Origin: Candidatus Obscuribacterales bacterium
Lineage (GTDB): Bacteria; Cyanobacteriota; Vampirovibrionia; Obscuribacterales; Obscuribacteraceae
Direction of reading: 5' to 3'
Assembly: GCA_019745415.1 (NCBI GenBank)
Contig: JAIETF010000007.1
Span: 150,137-214,136, forward strand
Length of the DNA stretch: 64,000 bases
In this document: positions 7,998 to 17,144 of the stretch, one piece after another
Numbering within the stretch: position 1 is the stretch's first letter
How the letters are laid out: every line of letters begins with the position of its first letter
Notes under the pieces: generated by a model
The model's database searches: none
The model's input: the letters and a program-made list of their open reading frames with translations, nothing else
What the model was told of the DNA's origin: nothing
Program-made: the position numbers and the translations under genes

Positions 7998-8218
7998 AAC
8001 CGATATCGGTCTGTTTTTGCAGCCCTTCATTTCAACCAACCGATATCGGTCTGTTTTTGCAGCCCTTGATTTCAACCAACCGATATCGGTCTGTTTTTGC
8101 AGCCCTTCATTTCAACCAACCGATATCGGTCTGTTTTTGCAACCCCTGATTTCTACCAACCGATATCGGTCTGTTTTTGCAGCCCTTGATTTCAACCAAC
8201 CGATATCGGTCTGTTTTC
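7998..8218. repeat. Six-copy 40-bp tandem array carrying the ACCGATATCGGT palindrome
   Basis: A 40-base unit is repeated with almost no change. The palindrome ACCGATATCGGT begins at 7999, 8039, 8079, 8119, 8159 and 8199. Each copy is followed by CTGTTTTTGCA(G/A)CCC and a (C/G)ATTTC(A/T)ACCA stretch. Only one or two bases differ between copies; the last is truncated after CTGTTTT. Because 40 is not a multiple of three, the reading frame rotates, so the array is not obviously coding. The same 12-mer recurs at 15650, 54012, 54078 and 56965. It lies upstream of the LRR gene and downstream of the speH terminator. Confidence 0.95.
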
Positions 8219-8238
8219 CATCTACCAATTCACAAAAG

Positions 8239-8266
8239 AAAAGCGCCCCGTTTCCGGGGCGCTTTT
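8239..8266 (-). terminator. Rho-independent terminator of speH
   Basis: AAAAGCGCCCCG (8239-8250) and CGGGGCGCTTTT (8255-8266) form a perfect 12-bp stem with a TTTC loop. On the minus strand it is followed by TTTTCTTTTG. It lies 19 bases beyond the speH stop. Confidence 0.9.
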
Positions 8267-8284
8267 GTATCTGCTCGCTCTCGA

Positions 8285-8707
8285 CTAAACTGCAGCCAGG
8301 CGACGACGCTCGCCAGCGACAATCTGCTGAGCCTTCGGCATGCTGCGAGGGAACTCGCGACCACGCATGAGAATTTCCTTGTCGTAGCTCTCGGGTTTGA
8401 ATACTTTGCAGAAGTAATCAACCGCTGCATCCACATCGAAGTCACGGCAAGAGAAGATGTCTAGTGTGACAAATCCTTTTTCCGGGAAAGTGTGGATGGA
8501 GATGTGTGACTCGGCAATGAGCACGATACCGCTAACTCCCCAATCGTCTTCCACTGTACCGTGGTAAGTGAAAACGTAGGGCGGCATGATCTTAGTCATA
8601 TCCAGCTGAGCCGGATAGGCATCAAGAATGGAACTAAGGGCGTTCATGTCTGCCAGAGTTTCCTTTGGACAGCCATAAGCCTCAAGAATTAAGTGTGGTC
8701 CGAACAT
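8285..8707 (-). CDS. speH: S-adenosylmethionine decarboxylase proenzyme, class 1B type
   Basis: A 140-residue pyruvoyl enzyme that decarboxylates S-adenosylmethionine to supply aminopropyl groups for spermidine. The proenzyme cleaves itself between E66 and S67 in AESHISIHTFPE, and S67 becomes the pyruvoyl group. H72 and C87 match the catalytic His and Cys of the Thermotoga/Bacillus type. The N-terminal HLILEAYGC is typical. Length is slightly above the usual 120-130 because of a basic C-terminal tail. The ATG is preceded by AAGGGGGAAG. A hairpin just upstream (8726-8746) and a strong terminator downstream show a monocistronic unit. Confidence 0.95.
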   Translation of the reverse strand: MFGPHLILEAYGCPKETLADMNALSSILDAYPAQLDMTKIMPPYVFTYHGTVEDDWGVSGIVLIAESHISIHTFPEKGFVTLDIFSCRDFDVDAAVDYFCKVFKPESYDKEILMRGREFPRSMPKAQQIVAGERRRLAAV

Positions 8708-8725
8708 TGTTTCTTCCCCCTTGTA

Positions 8726-8746
8726 CCGTCTGGGTGTAGCAGACGG
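8726..8746 (-). promoter_or_regulatory. Perfect hairpin in the speH leader
   Basis: CCGTCTG (8726-8732) and CAGACGG (8740-8746) form a 7-bp stem with a 7-base loop. On the minus strand the stem ends only a few bases before the ribosome binding site AAGGGGGAAG of speH. It could be an operator or an mRNA element affecting initiation. The remaining 444 bases up to 9190 show nothing else I can support. Confidence 0.5.
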
Positions 8747-9190
8747 AAGATGATTGGGCTACCGATTGGTCCAGGAAATAGAATTTGGAAGCCTTGGCTT
8801 TTCCTTCATTTTTCCTGTGGGGTACACGAAACGCTTACTTAACACCAGATTCGGATTCGAAACCTACCTGCCTGGGAGTTGGGCGTTGTGTGAGTGCGAG
8901 TCAACCTCCAAATTGAAAGCATTATCGAATGACGTATTGTACAGTAAATGTTCCGGCTGTAAACCCCCGCCGAGTCGGTGTTAACGTCGGTAAACAAGAT
9001 TATCTGGAGAGCCCTCTCAAACCGAGCAAAGAAGCCCCCAAAATTGAAATTAAAATGCAGTTCAGCGACAACTAGAAACTTAAGTAGAGGCAATATACTG
9101 GGCAATCTGGCAGCCTTTCCCAGGAATCCCGCTTCCGGCTGCTGGAAAAGCTTGTAAAAAATAGACAATGACTCCTGCGAGGGGAAACAG

Positions 9191-9424
9191 ATGCTCATCA
9201 GAGTAGCCATGAACAAAGAAGACTGGGAAGAAGTTGCTCGAGTGGTGGAGATGCACCTGAAATCTCAAGAATCAGACAAGACAAGCTTCAAGAATCCAGG
9301 CCAAACAAACAGATTGAATCGAGCTTTGAACACCATAAGAAGAATGCTTCAAGAACAGACAGCAACACTTGAAAAGCCTAGAGACGCAGCAAAGATCCAA
9401 GAAAACAATCAAGAGTCGACATAA
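9191..9424 (+). CDS. Small hypothetical protein
   Basis: A 77-residue charged, helical protein that I do not recognise (MLIRVAMNKEDWEEVARVVE). It has no signal peptide or membrane span. GAGGGG lies about seven bases before the ATG, which supports translation. Its stop is two bases before the mscL start, so the two are probably cotranscribed. Confidence 0.6.
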   Translation: MLIRVAMNKEDWEEVARVVEMHLKSQESDKTSFKNPGQTNRLNRALNTIRRMLQEQTATLEKPRDAAKIQENNQEST

Positions 9425-9426
9425 AG

Positions 9427-9831
9427 ATGATAAAAGAATTCACCAACTTCCTGCAAAAGCAAAACGCTCTGGCTCTGGCGATTGGCGTCATAATCGGCGG
9501 CGCTACAGGAAAGGTGGTGACGGCGATTGTCAATGACTTGCTCATGCCGGTTATTGGAATGGTCATGCCCGCCGGAGACTGGAGACAAGCTCAACTTGTC
9601 CTCTCGAAAAGCACTGATGCAGCCGGACAGGCGACAGTGAATGCTATCAAATACGGTGACTTCATCGGTGCTTTAGTAGACTTCGCCATAATCGCCTTCG
9701 TGGTGTTTATGCTCACCAAACTTATCCTGCCAAAAGAAGCTCCGGCGCCAGCGACCAAAGCCTGCGGTTCTTGCTTGGAGACAGTTCCGGTGGAAGCGAC
9801 TCGCTGCCGCGCATGCACCCAACCTCTCTAG
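9427..9831 (+). CDS. mscL: Large-conductance mechanosensitive channel with C-terminal zinc ribbon
   Basis: MscL opens a wide pore in the inner membrane under turgor stress. The N-terminus (IKEFTNFLQKQNALALAIGVIIGGATGKVV, read in pieces as amphipathic S1 plus first membrane helix) and the second helix (FIGALVDFAIIAFVVFMLTKLI, about residues 78-98) are typical. The periplasmic loop lies between. What is unusual is the end. Instead of the usual charged helical bundle, the last 24 residues form a CxxC…CxxC zinc-ribbon-like tail (CGSC at about 113-116, CRAC at about 128-131). The total of 134 residues is normal for the family. The upstream small gene ends two bases before the ATG. Confidence 0.93.
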   Translation: MIKEFTNFLQKQNALALAIGVIIGGATGKVVTAIVNDLLMPVIGMVMPAGDWRQAQLVLSKSTDAAGQATVNAIKYGDFIGALVDFAIIAFVVFMLTKLILPKEAPAPATKACGSCLETVPVEATRCRACTQPL

Positions 9832-9849
9832 TTCAAGCTTTTGCCGAGC

Positions 9850-11223
9850 TCAGTTAACGTTCGAGAAATCGAAAGAGCCTTGGTGTTCCCAGAAAACCAG
9901 CTTGTCGTTCATCCAACGCACAAACTGTACATTGCCTTCTTGCGAAACAACGATAGCAAGGGCATCTTTTAGTTCACGGCAAATCCTGTAAGCAGAGCTA
10001 TGCCTTGTGCCCACACCGATTACAGATTCGAATCTACACTTGTTAGCTTCTAAATCAAGAGCCTTGGCAATTTGTGAGACTTCGGAAGTCTCGCAATGAA
10101 TCTCGGCAGAGAATCCAAGAATCTCAAAGCGTTTAGTGAGCACAACAGCGCCATCAGCCACCGACAAACTAGAAATCAGATGAGATGTTTCGAAGATCGC
10201 TTCATCAAGGACGGTTATTCGTGGATCGCTGGTCTGCTGATACTCGAACCAACCGACTCTATGACTGTCGTCAGAAGGTAGGCTGGCGAGCGTATTCATG
10301 ATATCGACAATCAAGGTGCGAAAACGACCACGCCCCTCGCTCTCGGCAAACTTATACTTCATAGTCAAATAGGGATTAACCTGCATCAGTTCAGAGGCGC
10401 GATCGGGCGGCACAAAAATGAGAGTGCCACCGTGTCGAAAGGCCCGCATTGCGGCGATTACTCGTTTCATCATCTGTTGGTCGATGATCTTGGTTAGCTC
10501 TGAATCTAGTTCCTTCCAATCTTCTTCAGCGCCCTGCATTGCTTCTTTATGAATTTCATGCCTTTCTTGCCTAATTGGAGCGAAGAAATCTTGCAGCCAC
10601 GCCGCCCGGAATACGTTGAGCGACTGTCCGTGAACTTTACCTTCCGACAGACTGACCAGAGTCTTGCCGCCTAAGGAAACTTCTAGAACGCCGGGTCCCA
10701 TCACCTTCACCACCAAGGCATCAGGCAATTTCGGGGCTGAGCCTCTGCCACCATGACTGGTGTGCAACCAGCGAGGACCGGTATGAATTATTCCCCAAAT
10801 TTCAGGACCAATCTCGGGATCGAAACGAGCAGCGATAATCGAACGAGCAAAGCTGGCAGCAGGACTAATGCGCCTGAGAGAAGAAGCGCTCAAGGGCATA
10901 TATTCAGCAAACTCAAGTTTTTGCACGCCGTCAGGCGAGCCATCTAGTCCCTCGAAGGCTTCAGGGTCAGCGAGAATAAGTCGAAATGAAACGTTCAGCC
11001 CCTCATGGGTCATAAGACTAGCTTGATAACAAGTGGAAAGTAGTCCTTCCATAGCATCTATATCAGGCAGACCTAACTCAGCGGCAATGAGCGACTCGTC
11101 CTCAGGAAAGACCAAGTCTTTTGCAAAGCGCTCGCAATTATTGAAAATGTAATGAGCCAAATCTCTGGGATATAGATGCTGCTTCACTTTAACTCTGGCT
11201 ACCCGCTGCTGTCTTTGAACCAA
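9850..11223 (-). CDS. DAC/DisA_N-like domain protein (putative nucleotide-sensing protein)
   Basis: A 457-residue protein. The C-terminal third resembles the diadenylate cyclase (DisA_N) fold. It contains a DGAVVL motif at about residue 350 and GTRHSSAYR at about residue 400, corresponding to the DGA and RHR motifs that make c-di-AMP. The sequence around them (DGA-VV, RH-SSA) is close but not identical to the catalytic consensus. It may therefore be one of the predicted sensor variants (DACNV type) rather than an active cyclase. The N-terminal 300 residues match nothing I can name. The frame opens with TTG at 11223 and a GTG lies at V12, so the start is uncertain. Confidence 0.65.
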   Translation of the reverse strand: MVQRQQRVARVKVKQHLYPRDLAHYIFNNCERFAKDLVFPEDESLIAAELGLPDIDAMEGLLSTCYQASLMTHEGLNVSFRLILADPEAFEGLDGSPDGVQKLEFAEYMPLSASSLRRISPAASFARSIIAARFDPEIGPEIWGIIHTGPRWLHTSHGGRGSAPKLPDALVVKVMGPGVLEVSLGGKTLVSLSEGKVHGQSLNVFRAAWLQDFFAPIRQERHEIHKEAMQGAEEDWKELDSELTKIIDQQMMKRVIAAMRAFRHGGTLIFVPPDRASELMQVNPYLTMKYKFAESEGRGRFRTLIVDIMNTLASLPSDDSHRVGWFEYQQTSDPRITVLDEAIFETSHLISSLSVADGAVVLTKRFEILGFSAEIHCETSEVSQIAKALDLEANKCRFESVIGVGTRHSSAYRICRELKDALAIVVSQEGNVQFVRWMNDKLVFWEHQGSFDFSNVN

Positions 11224-11371
11224 GAACCTGACTTGTCTTCTCTAGACTTCTCTTCACTAGACTAAACTACACTTGTCTTACCTGAACCAATTTTGTCGTT
11301 CCAGAACTAGCACTAACTAGTCTGAACTAGCCGCTACTAGGTCTTAAGAAACCAAACCAACTCATATTCTC

Positions 11372-14300
11372 CTAAACCTTGACCTTATTCACTCTCACTT
11401 TGATCGCCTCTTGGAAGTTAGTCTTGATCGCCGCAGGCAAACTCGATGAGGCGTCTACCCAAAATTGCGCACCAACTAGAATGGCTTTACTGCGTGGACC
11501 TTGCGGGAAGTGCAACATGACCGGATCTTCGCCTTTATGCAAGATTAGCAAATCTTTCAGCCTGTGTAAGTCTGAGAAAGATTGCGTCTGAGTAAAGACA
11601 ACGTCGACCATTGAGGCATCCGCTATGCGGCGCACAGATGAACCCATGACAGATGTCTGGTCTTCATTCTTCTTCACCTTGCCTTTGATCAGCAATAGCG
11701 ATTGATTAGTCAGAACATCGGAAGAGACCTTCTCCAGCGCTTCGCTGTAGAGTACGACTTCGGCTTTGCCGCTCAGGTCTTCTAGGTGCACGATGCACAA
11801 GAGCTTGTTCTGCTTGGTGAGCTTCTTCTCTATAGAATTAGCCAAACCGCCGATGATGACAGTCGTACCATCGGATGCTTCTTTCATTTCTTTGATTGAA
11901 TGTGTGGTCAAATATTTGAGTCGATTGGCCACGCGCTTGAGGGGATGACTAGTAACATAAAAGCCGAGCAGTTCGTGCTCCATGTGTTGCATCTCGGCTT
12001 CGCTGTATTCGCTGTCGTCGCCTATCAGCGGGGTTTCCATATTCATGCCTTGCTGAGCGCCGAGACTGAACAGGCTTATCTGACCAGTGGCATCTTGGTT
12101 TTGCTTACGAATGGCAGACTCAACCAAAGAGTCTAGATTGGTCAGGGCTTTCTTGCGGGTGATTCCGAGAGACAGTAGAGCACCAGACTTAATGAGAGAT
12201 TCTAGAGCCTTTTTATTTACCACCCGTAAATCAAGGCGAGAAAGGAAGTTCTGAATAGACTCATAGGGACCGCCATTCTCTCGGCCCTGAACAATGGCTT
12301 GCACGGCTCCGTCGCCCAAACCCTTAATGGCCGAAAGTCCGAATCGAATGGTATTGCCGCTGGCTGTAAAGTCGCTGCCTGAACCATTTACATCGGGAGG
12401 CAGGATCTCGATATTCATCGCCTGACATTCGGCGATATAGCCCTGCACCTTATCTTGTTCACCAGAAACCGAAGAGAGCAAGGCCGTCATATACTCGACT
12501 GGATAATGGGTCTTGAGATAAGCGGTCTGATAAGTCAAGACACCATATGCGGCACTATGCGACTTGTTGAAGCAATACTCGGCAAACTGCACCATCATGT
12601 CGAAGAGCTGGTCGGCAATAGCTTTCTCTACGCCGTTCTTGGCACAACCACCAACGAAGAGTTCGCGTTGCTTTTCCATCTCTTCGGGCTTTTTCTTACC
12701 CATGGCTCGCCGTAAGAGGTCGGCTTGTCCAAGGCTATAGCCGCCCAAGACCTGAGCGATTTGCATAACCTGCTCTTGATAGACGATTTGTCCATAGGTA
12801 TCCTTCAAGATACCTTCCAAAAGAGGCGTCAAATAAGTAATCTTGGTCTTGCCATGCTTACAATCGATGAACTTATCGATCATGCCGGTATCAAGCGGGC
12901 CCGGACGATAAAGAGCAATAAGCGCTGAAATGTCTTCCATATTGGAGGGACGCATATCTCGCGCCACCTGCTTCATACCGGAAGATGTTTCTAACTGGAA
13001 TATACCGGCAAGATCACCATTCGAGATAGTCTGATAGGTTTTCTCATCGTCCATCGGTATCAAGTCAACATCGATGATGATATTGCGAGTTTCTTTGAGA
13101 ATCTTGACCGCTTTGTCGATCATGGTCAAGTTGCGCAGACCAAGGAAGTCCATCTTGACCAAACCGGCATAGGCAACGTCTTCCATGTAATACTGACAAA
13201 TGACGGTGCCATCGTTGTTGCGTTGCACCGGTACAATTTCTTCAAGCGGCACATCAGAAATAACTACGCCGGCAGCGTGCATACCAAAAGTTTTGTTGAC
13301 GCCCTCGAGTTTTCGAGCCAGGTCAATAACCTGCCTAGCTTCGTCGCTGGTCTGATAGATCTTCTTAAACTCGGGGTGATCTTCCACCATCTCATCGAGC
13401 GGTGTCGGCTTACCCCTGACTACAGGCACCATCTTTGCCAATTTGTTGGCTTCGCCGAAAGGAAATTCGAGCACGCGAGCCACATCTTTAATAACCGCCT
13501 TACTGGTCATGCGGTTAAATGTGATAATCTGCGCAACCTTATCTTCGCCGTATTTCTCGGAACAATATTTGATTACTTCACCGCGGCGTTCGATACAAAA
13601 GTCGGTATCGATATCGGGCATAGACTTACGCTCTGGGTTCAAGAAGCGCTCAAACAGCAAGTTGTACTTAAGAGGATCGATGTTTGTGATGCCGAGCCCA
13701 TAAGCAACAATTGAACCGGCGGCTGAACCTCGCCCGGGGCCGACTGGAATGCCTTTGGCGCGTGCATAGTTGATGAAGTCGGAGACGATAAGGAAGTAAG
13801 AAGCGAAGTTCATGTCTTCGATGACTTTGAGCTCGCGAAAAGCTCGGTCCTCGACAGCCTGAGTTATCTCGCCGAACTTGCTCTTCAGTCCTTCCATTAC
13901 TAAATGGTGCAAAAAGCTCTCGGCGGTATGACCAACAGGCACTTCAAAAACAGGCAACCGCGGATCTGAAGCCAGTTTGACAGGCTCGACCTTGTCGGCG
14001 ATTTCCAGTGTACTCAAGATTGACTCTTCGATATATTCGGTATCGAGATGGTCTCGAAATAGGCAGGCCATCTCGTCGCCGTTCTTGATGTACTCCCAGC
14101 CGCTGAACTTCATGCGATTGGCATCGGTAACATTCTTGCCCATCTGAATGCAGAGCAGACAGTCATGCGCCTTAGCATCGGCTTTATTGGTGAAATGGCT
14201 ATCATTGGTGCAGCAAAGCTTGATGTTCAATTCTTTGGCAATGCTGATTAGATGCTTATTTACCCTGCGGTCTTCGGGATAGCCGTGATCTTGAATCTCA

Positions 14301-14818
14301 ATATAGTAGTTTTCTTTGAAGACATCTTTGTACCAGGCCGCCGCCTCGCGCGCCTTTTCATAATTATCTTTCAGCAAAAGCTGCGAAAGCTCGGCGCCAA
14401 GACAGCCCGACAAAACTATCAAACCCTCGCTATGGGCGGCAAGCATCTCTTTGTTGATGCGGGGCTTGTAGTAATAACCTTGTATATGAGCTCGTGAGTT
14501 GAGCCTGACCAGATTTTTGTAGCCCTCTTTATTGCGGGCGATCATGGTGAGGTGATAGAGCGGTTGCTTGGTGGTCTTGTCGGTTATATCGCCGTCGATG
14601 ATATAGACTTCACAACCGATGATCGGCTTGATTCCGCCAACTTCGTGGCATTTCTTGGTGAGTTCGATGGCACCGTACATCACACCATGGTCGGTAATTG
14701 CCACGGCCGGCATATTCTGCGCCTTCGCCTTCTTGACCAAGTCTTTGATCATGGTGGCGCCGTCCAGCAGGCTGTACTCAGTATGCAAATGTAGCGGTAC
14801 ATAAGGACGCGGACTCAT
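11372..14818 (-). CDS. dnaE: DNA polymerase III alpha subunit
   Basis: The replicative polymerase catalytic subunit, 1148 residues. It begins with a PHP domain (LHLHTEYSLLDGA at about residues 9-21). The palm carries the catalytic aspartates in PDIDTDF near residue 400, followed by the fingers, a helix-hairpin-helix segment (GLSAIKGLGDGAV near 830) and a C-terminal OB domain (about 975-1060). The gene is unsplit, unlike the split intein dnaE of many photosynthetic cyanobacteria. ATG 14818 is chosen because AGGAGAGG lies four bases upstream. An in-frame GTG at 14836 would place that site inside the coding region. It stands alone. Confidence 0.96.
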   Translation of the reverse strand: MSPRPYVPLHLHTEYSLLDGATMIKDLVKKAKAQNMPAVAITDHGVMYGAIELTKKCHEVGGIKPIIGCEVYIIDGDITDKTTKQPLYHLTMIARNKEGYKNLVRLNSRAHIQGYYYKPRINKEMLAAHSEGLIVLSGCLGAELSQLLLKDNYEKAREAAAWYKDVFKENYYIEIQDHGYPEDRRVNKHLISIAKELNIKLCCTNDSHFTNKADAKAHDCLLCIQMGKNVTDANRMKFSGWEYIKNGDEMACLFRDHLDTEYIEESILSTLEIADKVEPVKLASDPRLPVFEVPVGHTAESFLHHLVMEGLKSKFGEITQAVEDRAFRELKVIEDMNFASYFLIVSDFINYARAKGIPVGPGRGSAAGSIVAYGLGITNIDPLKYNLLFERFLNPERKSMPDIDTDFCIERRGEVIKYCSEKYGEDKVAQIITFNRMTSKAVIKDVARVLEFPFGEANKLAKMVPVVRGKPTPLDEMVEDHPEFKKIYQTSDEARQVIDLARKLEGVNKTFGMHAAGVVISDVPLEEIVPVQRNNDGTVICQYYMEDVAYAGLVKMDFLGLRNLTMIDKAVKILKETRNIIIDVDLIPMDDEKTYQTISNGDLAGIFQLETSSGMKQVARDMRPSNMEDISALIALYRPGPLDTGMIDKFIDCKHGKTKITYLTPLLEGILKDTYGQIVYQEQVMQIAQVLGGYSLGQADLLRRAMGKKKPEEMEKQRELFVGGCAKNGVEKAIADQLFDMMVQFAEYCFNKSHSAAYGVLTYQTAYLKTHYPVEYMTALLSSVSGEQDKVQGYIAECQAMNIEILPPDVNGSGSDFTASGNTIRFGLSAIKGLGDGAVQAIVQGRENGGPYESIQNFLSRLDLRVVNKKALESLIKSGALLSLGITRKKALTNLDSLVESAIRKQNQDATGQISLFSLGAQQGMNMETPLIGDDSEYSEAEMQHMEHELLGFYVTSHPLKRVANRLKYLTTHSIKEMKEASDGTTVIIGGLANSIEKKLTKQNKLLCIVHLEDLSGKAEVVLYSEALEKVSSDVLTNQSLLLIKGKVKKNEDQTSVMGSSVRRIADASMVDVVFTQTQSFSDLHRLKDLLILHKGEDPVMLHFPQGPRSKAILVGAQFWVDASSSLPAAIKTNFQEAIKVRVNKVKV

Positions 14819-15106
14819 TAAGCCTCTCCTAATCACTCAAATCTATATATGGATATTCATAATATCCTGCCTACATAGTTCCCATTATTTAAGACGCTAA
14901 ATCAAGGAAAAAAGTTCAATTAAGGCGAGAGAATTAAGGTGAACATATCAATCCGATATCTAGGAGGCGCAAAAAATGGCAGTGGGTCGGAAGGACCGCC
15001 TTCTGCAATCTATGACTAAAGGAATAACAAAAGTACGCCGAAAGACAAAAAGAGAGGCAGATTCGAAAACCTGCCCCGTACAATTCTTATTAGAGATTGC
15101 TCAGTT

Positions 15107-15319
15107 CTAGACCAGCTGCTTGTTCTGGCTTCCAACCCTGCCTCTGGCAGCTCGACGGCGAGCTTGATAGCTACGCTGAGCCGGGGCTTCAGGTTCCACT
15201 GGATACTCTTTGAGCATCGCCTGGGTGACTTCTTCCAGTTCTAGTTTAGCGATTGCCTGCCTGAACCACATTCGCAGGGTTCGTCTTTCATCGGCTGTTA
15301 GGGGTGAGTCGTTCATCAT
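15107..15319 (-). CDS. Small basic hypothetical protein
   Basis: A 70-residue protein: a helical segment LTADERRTLRMWFRQAIAKLELEEV followed in pieces by a Pro/Glu stretch and an Arg-rich tail (RRRAARGRVG). I do not recognise it. Two adjacent ATG codons at 15319 and 15316 are preceded by AAGGAGAG at 15323-15330, a strong site. This makes the longer open frame upstream (to 15559) unlikely to be translated. The basic tail suggests nucleic acid binding, but this is only composition. Confidence 0.55.
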   Translation of the reverse strand: MMNDSPLTADERRTLRMWFRQAIAKLELEEVTQAMLKEYPVEPEAPAQRSYQARRRAARGRVGSQNKQLV

Positions 15320-15649
15320 ATGCTCTCCTTGAGACATCATTAGAGAGGCGAATCGGCAAACGGTGAAGCGCATGTTCACCACCGAATCTTCCAAGACCCG
15401 CACAAAATCCGCTAGAAAAACGGGCAATTCCCTTGAGCAATACTCCGCAATTGAGGGAGCTGGGGAAAGGCAGCACAGGCTCGTCCTAAACAGCATTCTA
15501 ATTACTTCCCAAGAGGAAGCAACACTTGACATCCGTTTAGAACCTAAAGAAATGCACATAAATAGCCGACCTCAAGAGCAAATAGGTTTATGAGAGAGCG
15601 GTAACAAAAATAAATCGACTGACAACCGGATAGAAATTGAACAGCTTTT

Positions 15650-15661
15650 ACCGATATCGGT
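15650..15661. repeat. ACCGATATCGGT palindrome upstream of the CoA-transferase gene
   Basis: One exact copy of the 12-bp palindrome found in the array at 7998-8218 lies 151 bases upstream of the gene starting at 15813. The rest of the 493-base interval 15320-15812 shows no gene I can support; open frames there lack ribosome binding sites. Confidence 0.85.
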
Positions 15662-15812
15662 TTATTTGATTTCTGGGACTTGTTTACAACCAGGGAAGAT
15701 AAAGGCAATTGGGGAACATAAACAGAATCTTCGGCGAATCAATGCAGCCCAGAATGTTCAAACCAAGAAGATATTCGCGCTAGAGAGATATTCGAATCTA
15801 AAGGACCCAATA

Positions 15813-17144
15813 ATGTCCGAATCGGAAAATCAGTATCAAACCATCTACCAAAAGAAACTAACCACCGCCGCAAAGGCAGTCGAGCAAGTCAAATCGGGCA
15901 GCAATTTCTGCTTTGGCATGGGCGCTGGTCAGCCGCCCGCCTTATTGCAGGCAGTCGCAGATAGATTGCGCGCCGGCGACCTTAAAGACCTCAAGGTCTA
16001 TTACAAAATTGCCATGGAACATGCCGCAAAAACCATCATGGCAGAAGATGTACTGCATGCAGTCGAACTCTGTCCACTATTTTTAAGCGCTTTTGATAGA
16101 CAAATTATCAAGGCACAGCAAGGCAAAGATCGCAAAATACTCAGCTATGTACCGGCATATTTCTACCAAATACCGCGCTTTCTTACCGAATTCAACCAGA
16201 TGGACAGCTTTGTCATCACTGTTTCACCGATGGATAAGGCAGGCTATTTCAGCCTCGGCACCAATAATGACTATAGTTCGACAGTGCTTAGAAGCGCCCG
16301 CTGGAAGGTCGTAGAAGTAAACAAAAATATGCCGCGCGTCTTTGGTCAATCGCTTGTGCATGTCTCAGAAATCGATGCCATTGTGGAAAACGATGCGCCT
16401 CTGCTTGAACTGGCTCAGCATGGGGCTCAACCAGAAGACGATGCCATCGGCAAGATGGTCTCTGATATGATACCGGACGGTGCCACCATTCAGATGGGTA
16501 TCGGAGGCATACCAAATGCGGTGGCGCGATATTTAGCAGACCGCAAAGACCTCGGCATTCACACCGAATTATTGTGCGACGGTATGATCGACCTGATCAA
16601 AAAAGGTGTCGTGAACGGTCGCAAGAAAAACCTTCACAAATTCAAGACAGTCTTCACCCTGGCGCTCGGCAGTCAGTCTCTCTATGACTTTATCAACGAC
16701 AATCCATCAATGGAAAGCTATCCATCCGACTATTGCAACCTGCCGTCGGTGATAGCGGCTAACGACAATATGATTTCGGTAAACTCAGCCATAGATATTG
16801 ATCTATACGGGCAAGTCAACGCCGAAGGTATAAACCATCACGAATTCAGCGGCACCGGCGGTGCCCTCGACTTTATGCGCGGCGCTTTCGATTCCAAGGG
16901 TGGCAAGTCAATTTTGGCACTTTATTCTACAGCCAAGCAGGGCGCCATTTCGCGCATAGTGCCCCGCCTAGAGAACAATGTCACCGACCCGCGCATGGAC
17001 ACCCACTATGTCGTCACCGAATACGGTGTCACCAATCTCAAGGGCAAGTCAACAAAAGAAAGAGCCCTGGCATTAATCGAGCTTGCCCATCCCAAATTTA
17101 GAGAAGAACTTATCGCCAAGGCAAAGGAAACTACGTTGATATGA
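15813..17144 (+). CDS. Acetyl-CoA hydrolase/CoA-transferase family protein
   Basis: A 443-residue enzyme of the 4-hydroxybutyrate/propionyl-CoA:succinate CoA-transferase family. The N-terminal half carries a glycine-rich GMGAGQPPALL segment. The C-terminal half carries MGIGGIPNAVA and LGIHTELLCDG, whose Glu fits the family's covalent CoA-thioester residue. YGQVNAE and FSGTGGALDF follow. ATG 15813 is chosen because AAGGA (15801-15805) precedes it. Its last four bases overlap the start of a methylmalonyl-CoA decarboxylase gene. The pair therefore parallels scpC-scpB, in which propionyl-CoA made by ScpB gives its CoA to succinate or another acid. The acyl acceptor is not shown by the sequence. 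Confidence 0.85.
   Translation: MSESENQYQTIYQKKLTTAAKAVEQVKSGSNFCFGMGAGQPPALLQAVADRLRAGDLKDLKVYYKIAMEHAAKTIMAEDVLHAVELCPLFLSAFDRQIIKAQQGKDRKILSYVPAYFYQIPRFLTEFNQMDSFVITVSPMDKAGYFSLGTNNDYSSTVLRSARWKVVEVNKNMPRVFGQSLVHVSEIDAIVENDAPLLELAQHGAQPEDDAIGKMVSDMIPDGATIQMGIGGIPNAVARYLADRKDLGIHTELLCDGMIDLIKKGVVNGRKKNLHKFKTVFTLALGSQSLYDFINDNPSMESYPSDYCNLPSVIAANDNMISVNSAIDIDLYGQVNAEGINHHEFSGTGGALDFMRGAFDSKGGKSILALYSTAKQGAISRIVPRLENNVTDPRMDTHYVVTEYGVTNLKGKSTKERALALIELAHPKFREELIAKAKETTLI

Noticed and set aside
7928..8370. Plus-strand open frames through the palindromic array
   Set aside because: The 40-bp unit rotates the frame, giving the same DNA read as QPISV, PTDIG and NRYRS. There is no start signal, and the frames overlap the speH terminator and gene.
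15320..15559. Upstream extension of the small minus-strand protein to 150 residues
   Set aside because: A strong AAGGAGAG immediately before ATG 15319 marks the start, and the extension has an unusual Cys/Met/Ser-rich composition typical of noncoding frames.
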